Shown: positions 19,665 through 28,999, counted from the first letter of the stretch. The stretch: DNA of 64,000 nucleotides from Aidingimonas lacisalsi (GCF_008079445.1 NZ_VRYH01000001.1:124001-188000); one strand, 5' to 3'. The notes: generated by a model not told the origin, from the letters alone. Made by a program: numbers and translations.

Positions 19665-19692
19665 TTAGCCGCTTTATCGGAGATTCATCACC

Positions 19693-19842
19693 ATGGTGCA
19701 CCACAATCACCGGCATCGCCCCGAGGGGCCCTGCCATTTTTCACTGATGTCCCTGTCGGCACGCCGCCGGCTGTTGCTGGTGCTGGCGCCACTGGCACTG
19801 CTGTGGCTGGCCGTGGCGTGGGCAGCGGGATGGTTAGCCTGA
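19693..19842 (+). CDS. His-rich single-helix microprotein in the znu operon
   Basis: A 49-residue open frame starts with ATG at 19693, 10 bases after GGAGA, and ends TGA at 19840-19842, sharing one base with the znuC ATG (TGATG). The N-terminus is MVHHNHRHRP, with four His in the first nine residues. A positively charged turn (RRR, 24-26) and one hydrophobic helix (about 27-48) rich in Leu, Ala and Trp follow. It sits between a Zur-box-like operator and znuC, so it should be made under zinc starvation. A role in metal handling or in helping the transporter assemble is inference. I do not recognise a named family. Confidence 0.6.
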   Translation: MVHHNHRHRPEGPCHFSLMSLSARRRLLLVLAPLALLWLAVAWAAGWLA

Positions 19843-20567
19843 TGTCACATTTGCAGCTTCACGACCTGCAGTTGGCGCAAGGCGGTCGCACGGTACTCGA
19901 ACACCTTGAGGGCACCTTCGAGGATGGCGCGATCACGGCGCTGATCGGCGCCAATGGCGCCGGCAAGAGCACACTGATCCAGGCGATCATGGGCATGCTG
20001 ACGCCCATTGCCGGCCGAATCGACTGCGATATCCCTCGCGAACGTCGCGCCTGGCTGCCTCAGGAGTTGCCGCTGGACCTGACCTTCCCGATGAGCGTGG
20101 AAGAGTTGATCATGACCGGCACCTGGCCGAGCCACGGCGCGCTGAAGGGCTATTGCGGTCCGCATTACCGACAGGCACGGGAGGTGATGAACCGGTTAGG
20201 CATCTCGTCGCTGGCCCACCGCCCGCTGGGCGAGCTCTCCGGCGGCCAGCGCCAACGCGCCCTGATGGGACGGACTCTGATGCAGGAAGCGGAATTGCTG
20301 CTGCTGGACGAGCCGTTCGCCAACGTCGACCGCGAGACCGTCGAGGTCATCACCCAGGTACTGCGCGACATGGCCGCCAATGGCACCACCATCATCGTGG
20401 TACTGCATGACCTGGAACAGCTCGCCCGTCTGGCCGACTGTGCGCTGGTGCTGGCCGACGGCCATGGTCGTTGGAGCACACCCGCGGAGCTTATCGAGCG
20501 CCAGCATGGCCATCCCATGCCGCAGACCAAACCCATTCTGCCCTTTGCCTTTCCGGATCCGTCTTGA
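19842..20567 (+). CDS. znuC: Zinc ABC transporter ATP-binding protein
   Basis: The 241-residue ATPase drives zinc import through ZnuB. Motifs: Walker A GANGAGKST, signature LSGGQRQRALMGR, Walker B LLLLDEPFANVD and the switch His in VVLHDLEQLA. The start at 19842 (MSHLQLHDLQ) overlaps the stop of the upstream microprotein by one base; an ATG at 19830 is possible but less well supported. Its own TGA shares one base with the znuB ATG. Assignment to zinc rather than manganese rests on the Zur-box-like site and the His-rich binding protein. Confidence 0.9.
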   Translation: MSHLQLHDLQLAQGGRTVLEHLEGTFEDGAITALIGANGAGKSTLIQAIMGMLTPIAGRIDCDIPRERRAWLPQELPLDLTFPMSVEELIMTGTWPSHGALKGYCGPHYRQAREVMNRLGISSLAHRPLGELSGGQRQRALMGRTLMQEAELLLLDEPFANVDRETVEVITQVLRDMAANGTTIIVVLHDLEQLARLADCALVLADGHGRWSTPAELIERQHGHPMPQTKPILPFAFPDPS

Positions 20568-21457
20568 TGCTGGCTTTTCTCGATACTGTCTTCCTGGTTC
20601 CCTTCGACTACGGCTTCATGAAACGCGCGCTGATCGCCAGCCTCGCGTTATCCCTGGCGGCCCCTCCGCTGGGGGTGTTCCTGATGATGCGCGGCATGAG
20701 CCTGATCGGCGATGCCATGGCACACGCCATTCTGCCGGGTGTGGCACTGGGGTTTCTGCTGGCCGGTTTCTCGTTGCCGATGATGAGCCTCGGTGGCGTA
20801 TTGTCCGGGCTGCTGGTCGCCGGCCTGGCCGGCAGTGTGTCGCAGATGACCGGCCACCGGGAGGATTCGGCCATGGCCAGCTTCTTCCTGATCTCATTGG
20901 CGGCCGGAGTCATGCTGGTCTCGGTCGGCGGCAGCAGCGTGGATCTCACCCATGTGCTGTTCGGCTCGATCCTTGCGGTCGATACCACCGCGCTGGTGCT
21001 GATCGCCGGTATGAGCAGTCTGATCGTGATGCTCATCGCGGTCATGTTCCGGGCGCTGGTGGTCGAGTGTCTCGATCCGTTGTTCCTGCGTGGCCAGGGC
21101 ATCCGGAGCGGCTGGGTACATGGCCTTTTTCTCGGCCTGGTGGTACTCAACCTGACGGCCGGTTTCCAGACGTTGGGCACGCTGATGGCCGTCGGCCTGA
21201 TGATGTTGCCCGCCACCACGGCGCGTTTCTGGAGCAAGCGGCTGGAAGGGCTGATCGGTATTGCCGTCATCCTGGCGCTCGCTGCCAGTGTGGGTGGGCT
21301 ATTGCTCTCCTATCACCTGTCGCTGCCGTCCGGCCCCGCGATCATCCTGCTGGCCGGCGTCGGCTATGTCGTGTCGGCGCTGTTGGGACGTCACCACAGT
21401 CTACTGGCCAAGCACCGCCACACGGCCACCCCGCTCGATACCGGCGAGGCCGGTTGA
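20567..21457 (+). CDS. znuB: Zinc ABC transporter permease
   Basis: The 296-residue membrane protein is an ABC-3 family permease with about eight to nine helices. It contains LMMRGMSLIGDAMAHAILPGVALGF, the family's diagnostic region (shown here in part: GDAMAHAILPGVALG), and TLMAVGLMMLPATTARFW. A short His-containing C-terminal tail (GRHHSLLAKHRH) faces the cytoplasm by prediction. Translation is coupled to znuC by TGATG. The next gene follows after 44 bases. Confidence 0.92.
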   Translation: MLAFLDTVFLVPFDYGFMKRALIASLALSLAAPPLGVFLMMRGMSLIGDAMAHAILPGVALGFLLAGFSLPMMSLGGVLSGLLVAGLAGSVSQMTGHREDSAMASFFLISLAAGVMLVSVGGSSVDLTHVLFGSILAVDTTALVLIAGMSSLIVMLIAVMFRALVVECLDPLFLRGQGIRSGWVHGLFLGLVVLNLTAGFQTLGTLMAVGLMMLPATTARFWSKRLEGLIGIAVILALAASVGGLLLSYHLSLPSGPAIILLAGVGYVVSALLGRHHSLLAKHRHTATPLDTGEAG

Positions 21458-21501
21458 GTCGTCACCCGCTTTGTCCAACACGCTTGCAAGGAGTCCCGAT
21501 C

Positions 21502-22521
21502 ATGTCGCACCGTTTCTCTCCAACCCAGCTTCTCGGCGCCGGGCTGCTTGCCATGACACCGGCACTGGCCCAGGCGGACATCAAGGTCACCGCCAGCTTC
21601 AGCATTCTGGCCGACATGGTCAGTAACGTCGGCGGCGAGCATGTCGAGGTCGACCCGCTGGTGGGCGCCAATGGCGATACCCACGTCTTCTCGCCCAGCC
21701 CCAAGCATGTCCAGGCGTTGGCCGACGCTGATCTGGTCGTGTTCAACGGCCTGCAATTCGAGGGCTGGATGGAGCGCCTGATCAAATCCAGCGATTACGA
21801 TGGCGTATTGACCACGGCCACCGACGGCATCGAGGCGCTGGATTACAGCGACGGCGGTCACGATCACGACCATAGCCAGGGACATGACGATCATGATGGC
21901 CATGCCGCTCATGGCGATGCCGATCCTCACGCCTGGCAGGATCTATCGCTGGCGGTGACCTATGTCGAAAACATCCGGGATGGCTTGATCGAGGCCGATC
22001 CGGATCACGCCAGCGACTATCGCGATAACGCCGAACACTACATCGGCGAGATCAAAGCGCTGGACGACGAGCTCCAGACACGACTCGGCGACCTTCCCGC
22101 AGGCAGCAGCGTCGTTACCGGACACGACTCCTTCGGCTATTTCTCCGATGCCTACGGCATACGCTTCCTCTCCCCGTCAGGACTGTCCACCGAGGTCGAT
22201 CCCTCCGCCTCGGACATGGCCGAGTTGATCGACCTCATTCGGGAACAGAACATCCAGGCCCTTTTTCACGAGAGCATGACCAACCCATCCACCCTGAACC
22301 AGGTCGCCGAAGAGGCCGACCTGACCATTGCCGGTACTCTCTACGCCGATGCCCTGGCCGAAACGGGAGACGCCAGCACCTATCTCGGCATGATGCGCCA
22401 CAATGCCGACCTGCTGCATGCAGCCCTGGCCGATGCCGAGCCCGCCCCGGAGCATGCGGATCACCACGACGCTCATGACCACGGCGGCGACCACACACAT
22501 GATCACGACCACGAACATTGA
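21502..22521 (+). CDS. znuA: Zinc ABC transporter periplasmic binding protein
   Basis: The 339-residue cluster A-I metal-binding protein has a signal peptide (about 1-25, ending ALAQA) and ligands H61 (GDTHVFSPSP), H143 (DPHAW), H208 (TGHDSFGYFS) and an acidic residue near D283. The third ligand is His, as in zinc-type rather than Mn-type (Glu) members. Two His/Asp-rich segments stand out: a loop at about 119-137 just before H143 and a C-terminal tail at 318-339. AAGGAG lies upstream of the ATG. It is the last znu gene, whereas in E. coli znuA is divergent from znuCB. Confidence 0.92.
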   Translation: MSHRFSPTQLLGAGLLAMTPALAQADIKVTASFSILADMVSNVGGEHVEVDPLVGANGDTHVFSPSPKHVQALADADLVVFNGLQFEGWMERLIKSSDYDGVLTTATDGIEALDYSDGGHDHDHSQGHDDHDGHAAHGDADPHAWQDLSLAVTYVENIRDGLIEADPDHASDYRDNAEHYIGEIKALDDELQTRLGDLPAGSSVVTGHDSFGYFSDAYGIRFLSPSGLSTEVDPSASDMAELIDLIREQNIQALFHESMTNPSTLNQVAEEADLTIAGTLYADALAETGDASTYLGMMRHNADLLHAALADAEPAPEHADHHDAHDHGGDHTHDHDHEH

Positions 22522-22651
22522 GCAAACCTCGCCGATTACAACTACGCTTCTAAACGGCTCGCATCACAAGCAGCCTAACTCGTCTCCTCGCATCAGCCGT
22601 GCCCGGCGTACCTCACCGGGCCATGACGACCAATGACAGGAGGAAATAATA

Positions 22652-23758
22652 ATGACGGATGCACCTCGGCTCGCCATGCTCAAAGCCCATTTGAGTCGCC
22701 GTAACTTTCTCGGTGCCGCCGCAGCGACAGGCGCTGCCGCCGCGCTCAAGCCAACCGGCCTGCTCGCCCAGGACGACAGGCCGTGGGATGGCTCACTGGT
22801 CTCCTACCCCGATCCAGCCATCGAGGTGATCGATGACCGCTTTGCGCCCTACCGGCTGGCCAATGCGGCTGTCGAACGGCTCGCCACCGGTTTCCGCTGG
22901 GCGGAAGGGCCGGTCTATTTCGGCGACGGCGGTTACCTTGTCTGGAGCGATATCCCCAACAACCGTCAGATGCGCTGGCTCGAAGCCACTGGCGAGGTCA
23001 GTGTCTTCCGCGAACCGTCGAACTTCTCCAACGGCAACAACCGCGACCGCGAAGGCCGGTTGTTGACCTGTGAACACGATACTCGGCGCGTCACCCGTAC
23101 CGAGCACGACGGTAGCGTCACGGTGATTGCCGACGAGTACGACGGCAAACCGTTCAATGCGCCCAACGATGTCATCGTCCACCCCGATGGCGGTATCTGG
23201 TTCACCGACCCGGGCTACGGCATCCTCATGAACTATGAAGGGCATGTCGACGAGTTCGAACTACCGGAAGCCGTCTACCGGATCGATCCGGACAGTGGCA
23301 AGGTGGAAAAAATGGCGGAAGTCGAAAAGCCCAACGGTATCGGCTTCTCCCCCGACTACTCCACGCTTTACGTCTCCGACACCGGCGGCACTCATACCGA
23401 GGGACATCCCCACCAGATCCTGATGTGGGACGTTGTCGACGATGGCACCCGCATCACGAATGAAAGGCAATTCACCGATGTCGGCGCCGGTTTCGTCGAT
23501 GGGTTGGCCGTCGACGTGGATGGCAATCTCTGGTGCGGTGCCATCTTCGGTGGTCTGTTCGATGCCGACGATCACGATGGTGTGCACATCTACGCCCCCG
23601 ACGGCGATCTGATCGGCAAGATTCACCTACCCGAGCCCTGCGCCAACCTGTGCTTCGGCGGCAAGCGCCGTAACCGGCTGTTCATCACCGGCAGCCAGTC
23701 GCTCTATTCGGTCTACGTCGAGACACAGGGCGTGGCAGTGTGGGCCAACGATAATTGA
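22652..23758 (+). CDS. Tat-exported SMP-30/gluconolactonase-family protein
   Basis: The 368-residue protein has a twin-arginine signal (SRRNFLGAAAATGAAAA at about 15-31) and a six-bladed propeller of the SMP-30/LRE type. Metal- and substrate-site phrases are present: AEGPVYF, NAPNDVIVHPDGGIWFTDP, KPNGIGFSPD and FVDGLAVDVDGN. Such enzymes open sugar lactones with a divalent metal, but the exact substrate is unknown. AGGAGG lies upstream of the ATG. It stands alone between the znu operon and a strong terminator. Confidence 0.88.
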   Translation: MTDAPRLAMLKAHLSRRNFLGAAAATGAAAALKPTGLLAQDDRPWDGSLVSYPDPAIEVIDDRFAPYRLANAAVERLATGFRWAEGPVYFGDGGYLVWSDIPNNRQMRWLEATGEVSVFREPSNFSNGNNRDREGRLLTCEHDTRRVTRTEHDGSVTVIADEYDGKPFNAPNDVIVHPDGGIWFTDPGYGILMNYEGHVDEFELPEAVYRIDPDSGKVEKMAEVEKPNGIGFSPDYSTLYVSDTGGTHTEGHPHQILMWDVVDDGTRITNERQFTDVGAGFVDGLAVDVDGNLWCGAIFGGLFDADDHDGVHIYAPDGDLIGKIHLPEPCANLCFGGKRRNRLFITGSQSLYSVYVETQGVAVWANDN

Positions 23759-23790
23759 GCGGCCCCCTCACTCCTTGATCGACACGTGAC

Positions 23791-23820
23791 AGGCGCCATC
23801 TTCGGATGGCGCCTATTTTA
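23791..23820 (+). terminator. Strong rho-independent terminator
   Basis: AGGCGCCATC (23791-23800), a TTCG tetraloop, GATGGCGCCT (23805-23814) and then ATTTTATG make a perfect 10-bp hairpin 32 bases after the SMP-30 gene. Confidence 0.92.
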
Positions 23821-23870
23821 TGGGACGATGCCTGGCATGATCGGAGCGCCTGGATACGCGAGGCAAGGCC

Positions 23871-24536
23871 ATGCTCGAACTGTGTGATGTCAGCAAGTCT
23901 TACGCGACACCTCAGGGGCCGTTGTCGGTACTCGCCGGTATCAGCTTGCGCCTGCCCGCTGGAGATAGCCTGGCGTTGATGGGGGAATCCGGCTGTGGCA
24001 AGTCGACGCTACTGCACCTGGCAGCCGGCCTCGATGTACCGGACAGCGGCCGGGTGATACTGGCCGGCCAGGCCCTGGACACCCTGAGCGAGTCACGGCG
24101 TTCGGCGTTGCGTCGTCATCGCCTGGGGCTGGTATTCCAGGCATTCCATTTGGTGCCCAGCCTCTCGGTGAGCGACAACCTGCGCCTGCAAGCGCGTCTC
24201 GCCGACCGCGAAGATTCCGCCTGGACCGACGAATTGCTGGGCCGCCTGGGGCTTATCGGAATGCGCGACCGCTATCCCGAGCAACTCTCCGGCGGGCAGC
24301 AGCAACGTCTGGCCATCGGCCGGGCGCTGGCGGTACGTCCCGACTTGTTACTGGCCGATGAACCCACCGGCAATCTCGATGAACGCAGTGCCGACGAGGT
24401 GTTGACCTTGTTGCTGGCGCTGGTCGCCGACAGTGGTTGTGCGCTGCTGATGGTGACCCACAGCCCACGCGTGGCTGCACCGCTGAACCATTGCCTGCGC
24501 CTCAGTCACGGGCAATTGATGGAGGCCACACCGTGA
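23871..24536 (+). CDS. ABC transporter ATP-binding protein (LolD/MacB/AttE type)
   Basis: The 221-residue ATPase has Walker A GESGCGKST, signature LSGGQQQRLAIGR, Walker B LLLADEPTGNLD and the switch His in VTHSPRVA. The phrase ADEPTGNLD marks the MacB/LolD/FtsE group that works with FtsX-like permeases. Its stop overlaps the permease start (GTGA), and the third gene encodes an AttH-like protein. The job is probably moving or releasing a lipid-like or peptide substrate from the inner membrane; this is inference. Confidence 0.9.
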   Translation: MLELCDVSKSYATPQGPLSVLAGISLRLPAGDSLALMGESGCGKSTLLHLAAGLDVPDSGRVILAGQALDTLSESRRSALRRHRLGLVFQAFHLVPSLSVSDNLRLQARLADREDSAWTDELLGRLGLIGMRDRYPEQLSGGQQQRLAIGRALAVRPDLLLADEPTGNLDERSADEVLTLLLALVADSGCALLMVTHSPRVAAPLNHCLRLSHGQLMEATP

Positions 24537-27022
24537 GCCTGGCCGCCTATCGCACCGCTCTGCTCACGTTACTCTCGCACTATCGCCGTCATCCCGGGCA
24601 ACTTGTCATGCTGCTCGTCGGCTTGTGGGTGGCAAGCGCGCTCTGGAGTGGCGTACAAGCGATCAATGCCTCGGCACGTGACAGCTATGCCCGGGCCGAA
24701 GCGCTGTTCAGCCAACAACTCGACCGTATCGAGCGGCGCGATGGGCAGCCATTGCGTTACGAGGACTTCCTGACATTGCGGCGCGACGGCGCGCCCGTTT
24801 CCCCGATGGTCGAAGGGGAGGTCGAACTGGCGGATGGCACCCGGCTGCCGGTACTGGGTATCGACCCGCTGACACTGCCCGAAGGCGGCGGCCTCGGTGC
24901 CGCGCAAGCGAGCGAAACGCTGCTCCGCTTCCTGCGTCCGCCCTACCGTACCCGTGTCGCCCCCGAAACCCTGGCGACGTTATCCGCCGAACCTGGTGCC
25001 ACCCCGACACTCGCGTCTGGCGGCACGATGCCGCCACTGGCGACCGACCGGACGCTGCCCCCCGAGCTTGCCGTCATGGATATCGCCGCCGCCGTGGTGC
25101 TGCTCGAAGCGTCCGGACCGAGCCATCTCGTCATTGCGCCAGAGGCGACACTCAGCCTTCCCGATGAATGGATCCGGCACTCGGCCGACAACCTGACAGC
25201 CCCTGGCCAATTGACCGACAGCTTCCACCTGAACCTGACCGCCATGGGGCTACTGGCACTGGTCGTGGGCTTGTTCATCGTCCATGCGGCCCTCAGCCTG
25301 ACCCTGGAACAGCGGCTGGGCTTGATGCGAACCCTTCGGGCCCTGGGGCTGCCGGGACGCCCCTTGGTCGCGCTACTCGCCACCGAATTGCTGATTCTGG
25401 GACTGGTCGGTGCGATGGCTGGGATTGCCAGCGGCGTCTGGCTGGCACAATGGCTGCTGCCCGATGTCGCCGCCAGTCTACAAGCCCTTTACGGGGAACG
25501 CCTGGGTGATGAACTGTCGCTGCCCTGGTATTACTGGGCAGGAGGACTGACCGTCACACTAGGCGGGCTCCTGACCGCCGGAGCCAGTTCACTGTGGCAC
25601 GCGGCGCGGCTCGACATCCTGGCCATGGGACGCAGTCAGGCATGGCATGGGCGCTTCCAGCGGCAACTCACCGGCATGGCAGTGGCGGGTGGCCTGCTAT
25701 GGTTGCTCGCCATAGGACTCGGGGGATGGCTTCACCAGCTGCCACCGCGGGCAGGGTTGACGCTGGGGTTCACCATGATCGCCGCCGCGCTGTTGGGTAG
25801 TGCGTTATGGCTGCCACCGTTGCTGGCCAGTCTCCTGGCTGTGCTGGCGAGAACCCTCCGGCACCGGCCCCTGGCACAGTGGGCATTCGCCGATGTGAAC
25901 TTGCAGTTGCCGCGTTTGTCAGTCGCGATGATGGCGTTACTCATTGCACTGTCGGCAAACCTTGGCGTGAGCAGCATGGTCGACGGTTTCCGTTTGACGT
26001 TTCTTGACTGGCTGGATCAGCGCCTGGTGGCTGACCTGTACCTGCGCCCGCCCGCGGATCGCTACGAAGCAGTCGCCGATTGGCTGCGCGAACGCGACGG
26101 TATCGACGCCCTGTTACCGACACGAGACAGCGAGACCCGACTGATCGACACGCCAATGCAGTCAACCGCTCAGCCCGTCGGCCTATACGGTGTCACTCCC
26201 CATCCGCGTCTGCGGGAGCGTTGGCCGTTGCTCGACGCCATAAGCAACGACCCTTGGCCGGCCTTTCAGCAAGGCGCGGTGATGATCAACGAACAGTTGG
26301 CTTTGTCCTCTGCCCTGTCACCGGGTGAGACGCTGACTCTGCGTACGCCTCAGGGCCCCCGGGCCTTCCAGGTGGCCGCCGTGTATGCCGATTACGGTAA
26401 CCCGCGTGGCGAGGTCATGCTGACGACAGAGCGATTGATCGAGCGATTCCAGGCGCCGCCAGGCTCGATCGGCCTCGTGCTTCCTCCTGGCCGGGCCACC
26501 GATATCAGCGCGCTACGTGACGAGCTGAGCCAGCATTTCGGCATCAGCCGCGACAGCCTGATCGACCAGGCAACACTCAAGCAGCAGTCGCGAACGATCT
26601 TCGAACGGACTTTCGCCATTACGCGTGCCCTGAATGGCCTCACACTGGGCGTCGCCGGTATCGCGCTGCTGACGAGCCTGCTGGCACAGGCACCACAGCG
26701 GCGCCGACAGTTGGCCCCACTCTGGGCTCAGGGGGTGTCACGCCGTCGCTTGACCGGTATCGGATTATGCCAGCTCGGCGGCACAGCTCTGATCACGGCG
26801 TGCCTGGCCGTTCCCCTCGGTTTGGCGCTAGCCTGGAGTTTAGTGGCCAAGATCAATGTCGCGGCTTTTGGTTGGCGTCTGCCGTTGCATGTATTCCCGG
26901 AACACATCGCCACGACCCTGGTCCTGGCAGTCGCTGTCACCCTGCTGGCGGCCCTGCTGCCGGCCTGGCGATTGTGGCGCCTGCCCCCCGGACATCTACT
27001 GAGAGAGTTCGACGCCTCATGA
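24533..27022 (+). CDS. FtsX/MacB-type ABC transporter permease
   Basis: The 829-residue membrane protein starts from a GTG at 24533 overlapping the ATPase stop by 4 bases. It has an N-terminal helix (about 21-40), a periplasmic domain, an FtsX-like bundle (about 240-360), further helices near 390-460, a second periplasmic domain (about 510-700) and a final FtsX bundle (about 700-825). Two FtsX units in one chain mean one polypeptide can act as the full transmembrane part. Its stop overlaps the next gene's ATG (ATGA), so the three genes are translationally coupled. Confidence 0.88.
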   Translation: MSLAAYRTALLTLLSHYRRHPGQLVMLLVGLWVASALWSGVQAINASARDSYARAEALFSQQLDRIERRDGQPLRYEDFLTLRRDGAPVSPMVEGEVELADGTRLPVLGIDPLTLPEGGGLGAAQASETLLRFLRPPYRTRVAPETLATLSAEPGATPTLASGGTMPPLATDRTLPPELAVMDIAAAVVLLEASGPSHLVIAPEATLSLPDEWIRHSADNLTAPGQLTDSFHLNLTAMGLLALVVGLFIVHAALSLTLEQRLGLMRTLRALGLPGRPLVALLATELLILGLVGAMAGIASGVWLAQWLLPDVAASLQALYGERLGDELSLPWYYWAGGLTVTLGGLLTAGASSLWHAARLDILAMGRSQAWHGRFQRQLTGMAVAGGLLWLLAIGLGGWLHQLPPRAGLTLGFTMIAAALLGSALWLPPLLASLLAVLARTLRHRPLAQWAFADVNLQLPRLSVAMMALLIALSANLGVSSMVDGFRLTFLDWLDQRLVADLYLRPPADRYEAVADWLRERDGIDALLPTRDSETRLIDTPMQSTAQPVGLYGVTPHPRLRERWPLLDAISNDPWPAFQQGAVMINEQLALSSALSPGETLTLRTPQGPRAFQVAAVYADYGNPRGEVMLTTERLIERFQAPPGSIGLVLPPGRATDISALRDELSQHFGISRDSLIDQATLKQQSRTIFERTFAITRALNGLTLGVAGIALLTSLLAQAPQRRRQLAPLWAQGVSRRRLTGIGLCQLGGTALITACLAVPLGLALAWSLVAKINVAAFGWRLPLHVFPEHIATTLVLAVAVTLLAALLPAWRLWRLPPGHLLREFDAS

Positions 27023-28194
27023 GGTTCACACGATTGCGCAGGCTGGTTACCTCGCGCCGGGTATGGCTCACGATCGGCTTGCTCGTCATGCTCGCATTGG
27101 TCCTGCTGCTCCAGCAGCGAAGTGATGATTCGCCCCCGGAAAGTTTCGCCGGTCTCGGGGAAGAAACGGAGACGTTCGCCAGGGCCGAGCCCAGTCATCA
27201 ATTGCGTTTCCCGGACGATCACGGCCCGCATCCGAATTATCGAATCGAATGGTGGTATCTCACCGCCAACCTGCACGACACCCAGGGCGAGCCGCTGGGC
27301 ATACAGTGGACGCTATTCCGCCAGGCACTGGCCTCCCCCAACGACGAGACGGCAGGCGATAACGGCGATTCACCATGGACGACCGACCAGCTATGGATGG
27401 CACATGCGGCTCTTTCCACCCCGGATTCGCATTGGCTCGACGAACGTTTCGCCCGCGGCAAGCCGGCCCCGGACCAGCAGGGCCAGGCAGGTGTCGAGGC
27501 CCAGCCGTTCGCGGCCTGGCTGGATAACTGGCAACTCAGAAGCCGCGCACCAAATGGCGATGGCCTCGATGCGCTGACCGTGTCCGCCCGCGGTATCGAT
27601 GACGACAGTACCTTCGGCTACCGCCTTGATCTCACGGCAGAAGGTCCACTCGTGCTGCATGGCGACAATGGCTTCAGTCAAAAGACCGCCGATGGCCAGG
27701 GCTCCTTCTACTACAGCCAGCCTTTTTACCGAGTCGAGGGACAGGTGGAGATCGATGGCGAGATACGCAACGTCAGCGGGCAGGCGTGGCTCGATCGCGA
27801 ATGGAGCAGCCAGATCATGGGACCGACTCAGCAAGGATGGGACTGGTTCTCGCTGCATCTGAACGATGGCCACAAGCTGATGGCCTTCCGTATGCGCGGA
27901 GGCGGCGACGACGGCGAGGATTATCTCTCCGGCAGTTGGATAAGCCCCGATGGCGATGTAACCGACCTGGCCAATGACACCATCGAACTGATCCCGACGG
28001 AACATAGTTCGGTAGCCAAACGCGAGATACCCACCCAATGGCAACTACGCCTGCCCGGCCAGGACCTGGACGTAACCGTGGAGGCACGCAACCCCGAGCG
28101 CTGGATGGACACCGTCTTCCCCTACTGGGAAGGCGATGTCACCGTGGAAGGGAGCCACTCGGGAGTCGGCTATCTCGAGATGACTGGCTACTGA
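27019..28194 (+). CDS. AttH/CrtC-type lipocalin-like exported protein
   Basis: The 391-residue protein has an N-terminal membrane anchor or uncleaved signal (about 16-35) and a two-lobed lipocalin-like fold of the AttH family. Marks are RIEWWYLTANL near the start, then WLDREWSSQIMG and WDWFSLHL in the middle. Relatives are encoded next to ABC ATPase and FtsX-like permease genes (Agrobacterium attEFGH), as here; the biochemical role is not settled. It may bind or modify a hydrophobic molecule handled by the transporter (inference). Last gene of a tightly overlapping three-gene operon. Confidence 0.86.
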   Translation: MRFTRLRRLVTSRRVWLTIGLLVMLALVLLLQQRSDDSPPESFAGLGEETETFARAEPSHQLRFPDDHGPHPNYRIEWWYLTANLHDTQGEPLGIQWTLFRQALASPNDETAGDNGDSPWTTDQLWMAHAALSTPDSHWLDERFARGKPAPDQQGQAGVEAQPFAAWLDNWQLRSRAPNGDGLDALTVSARGIDDDSTFGYRLDLTAEGPLVLHGDNGFSQKTADGQGSFYYSQPFYRVEGQVEIDGEIRNVSGQAWLDREWSSQIMGPTQQGWDWFSLHLNDGHKLMAFRMRGGGDDGEDYLSGSWISPDGDVTDLANDTIELIPTEHSSVAKREIPTQWQLRLPGQDLDVTVEARNPERWMDTVFPYWEGDVTVEGSHSGVGYLEMTGY

Positions 28195-28229
28195 ATGGGC
28201 GCACAGACGTGAAACGGCTTACCCGTTGC

Positions 28230-28991
28230 TCAGGCGGATTGCTCGGTGCGAAGCAATGGGCAGGTTTGGCAGTATGAGGCTGGACAAGTGGCCTGGAAGT
28301 ACAGGCAACACGTCCTTCGAAAACGTACGGCTCGCCCATCGCATAACCGGGTGCGTGGAAACAGGAAATCCTGTAACGGATTGAAGGCGAGTCCCAGTTG
28401 CGATGGCGCGGCCTCGACCAGGAAGGAAAAATCACTCTCGCATCGCGCCTGCGCTGCACGATCCTCGAGGGTCGTCAGACGTCGCTCATAGAGCGAGTAG
28501 ACACGTACCGCGGTGTTTTCCCATAGCATGCGACGAGGCACACCGCTTACCTGGTGGAGGATGCTCCAAAGCGGCGCTAATAGGTCGGCAAACAGTGTGC
28601 GGACGATTGCCTGGCGGGCGCCCTCGCGATTCGCATCGCCCAATGGATAGCCCGTCGTATCGTGAAGCGGTAATACCGACGTCCAGCGAGTTCCATCATG
28701 TGAGCAATCTATCAGACAGTTCGCCGGCGACAGATCCAACCCTCGATTGCAGGCCGACAAAGCATACAAGCAGACTCCCGTCGTCAAAAAGGAAAGCCGC
28801 TTGCAGAGGAGCGAGGCGGTCACTCGGCGAGTCGGCGAGCCGATGAGAGGCCCCAGTTCATCCAACAATGACCGACAATATGCCGGTGTCGTAAAGGCCT
28901 CGACAGCCAAGGCACACCCATTGGAGGGAGCCTTATCTTGCAATCCCAGGGTTCCGGTCAGAAACGCCCACTGCGCCTCACTGAAGTGCAT
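28230..28991 (-). CDS. FhuF-like ferric siderophore reductase
   Basis: The 253-residue protein ends with the FhuF iron-sulfur motif: two adjacent Cys (RRTCCLYF), then YCQTCPLL, giving CC-x11-C-x2-C for a [2Fe-2S] cluster, with one additional Cys inside. FhuF proteins reduce ferric siderophore complexes in the cytoplasm to release iron. The start at 28991 was preferred because GGGGTGAG lies 7 bases upstream; an in-frame ATG at 29033 lacks one. It overlaps no gene but begins 8 bases after the ABC ATPase stop, so it belongs to the siderophore operon. Confidence 0.85.
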   Translation of the reverse strand: MHFSEAQWAFLTGTLGLQDKAPSNGCALAVEAFTTPAYCRSLLDELGPLIGSPTRRVTASLLCKRLSFLTTGVCLYALSACNRGLDLSPANCLIDCSHDGTRWTSVLPLHDTTGYPLGDANREGARQAIVRTLFADLLAPLWSILHQVSGVPRRMLWENTAVRVYSLYERRLTTLEDRAAQARCESDFSFLVEAAPSQLGLAFNPLQDFLFPRTRLCDGRAVRFRRTCCLYFQATCPASYCQTCPLLRTEQSA

Positions 28992-28999
28992 GACGTTAC

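Noticed and set aside
20380-21501. Long in-frame extension upstream of znuA through znuB
   Set aside because: The extension is the shadow frame of znuB; a signal peptide and AAGGAG mark the true znuA start at 21502.
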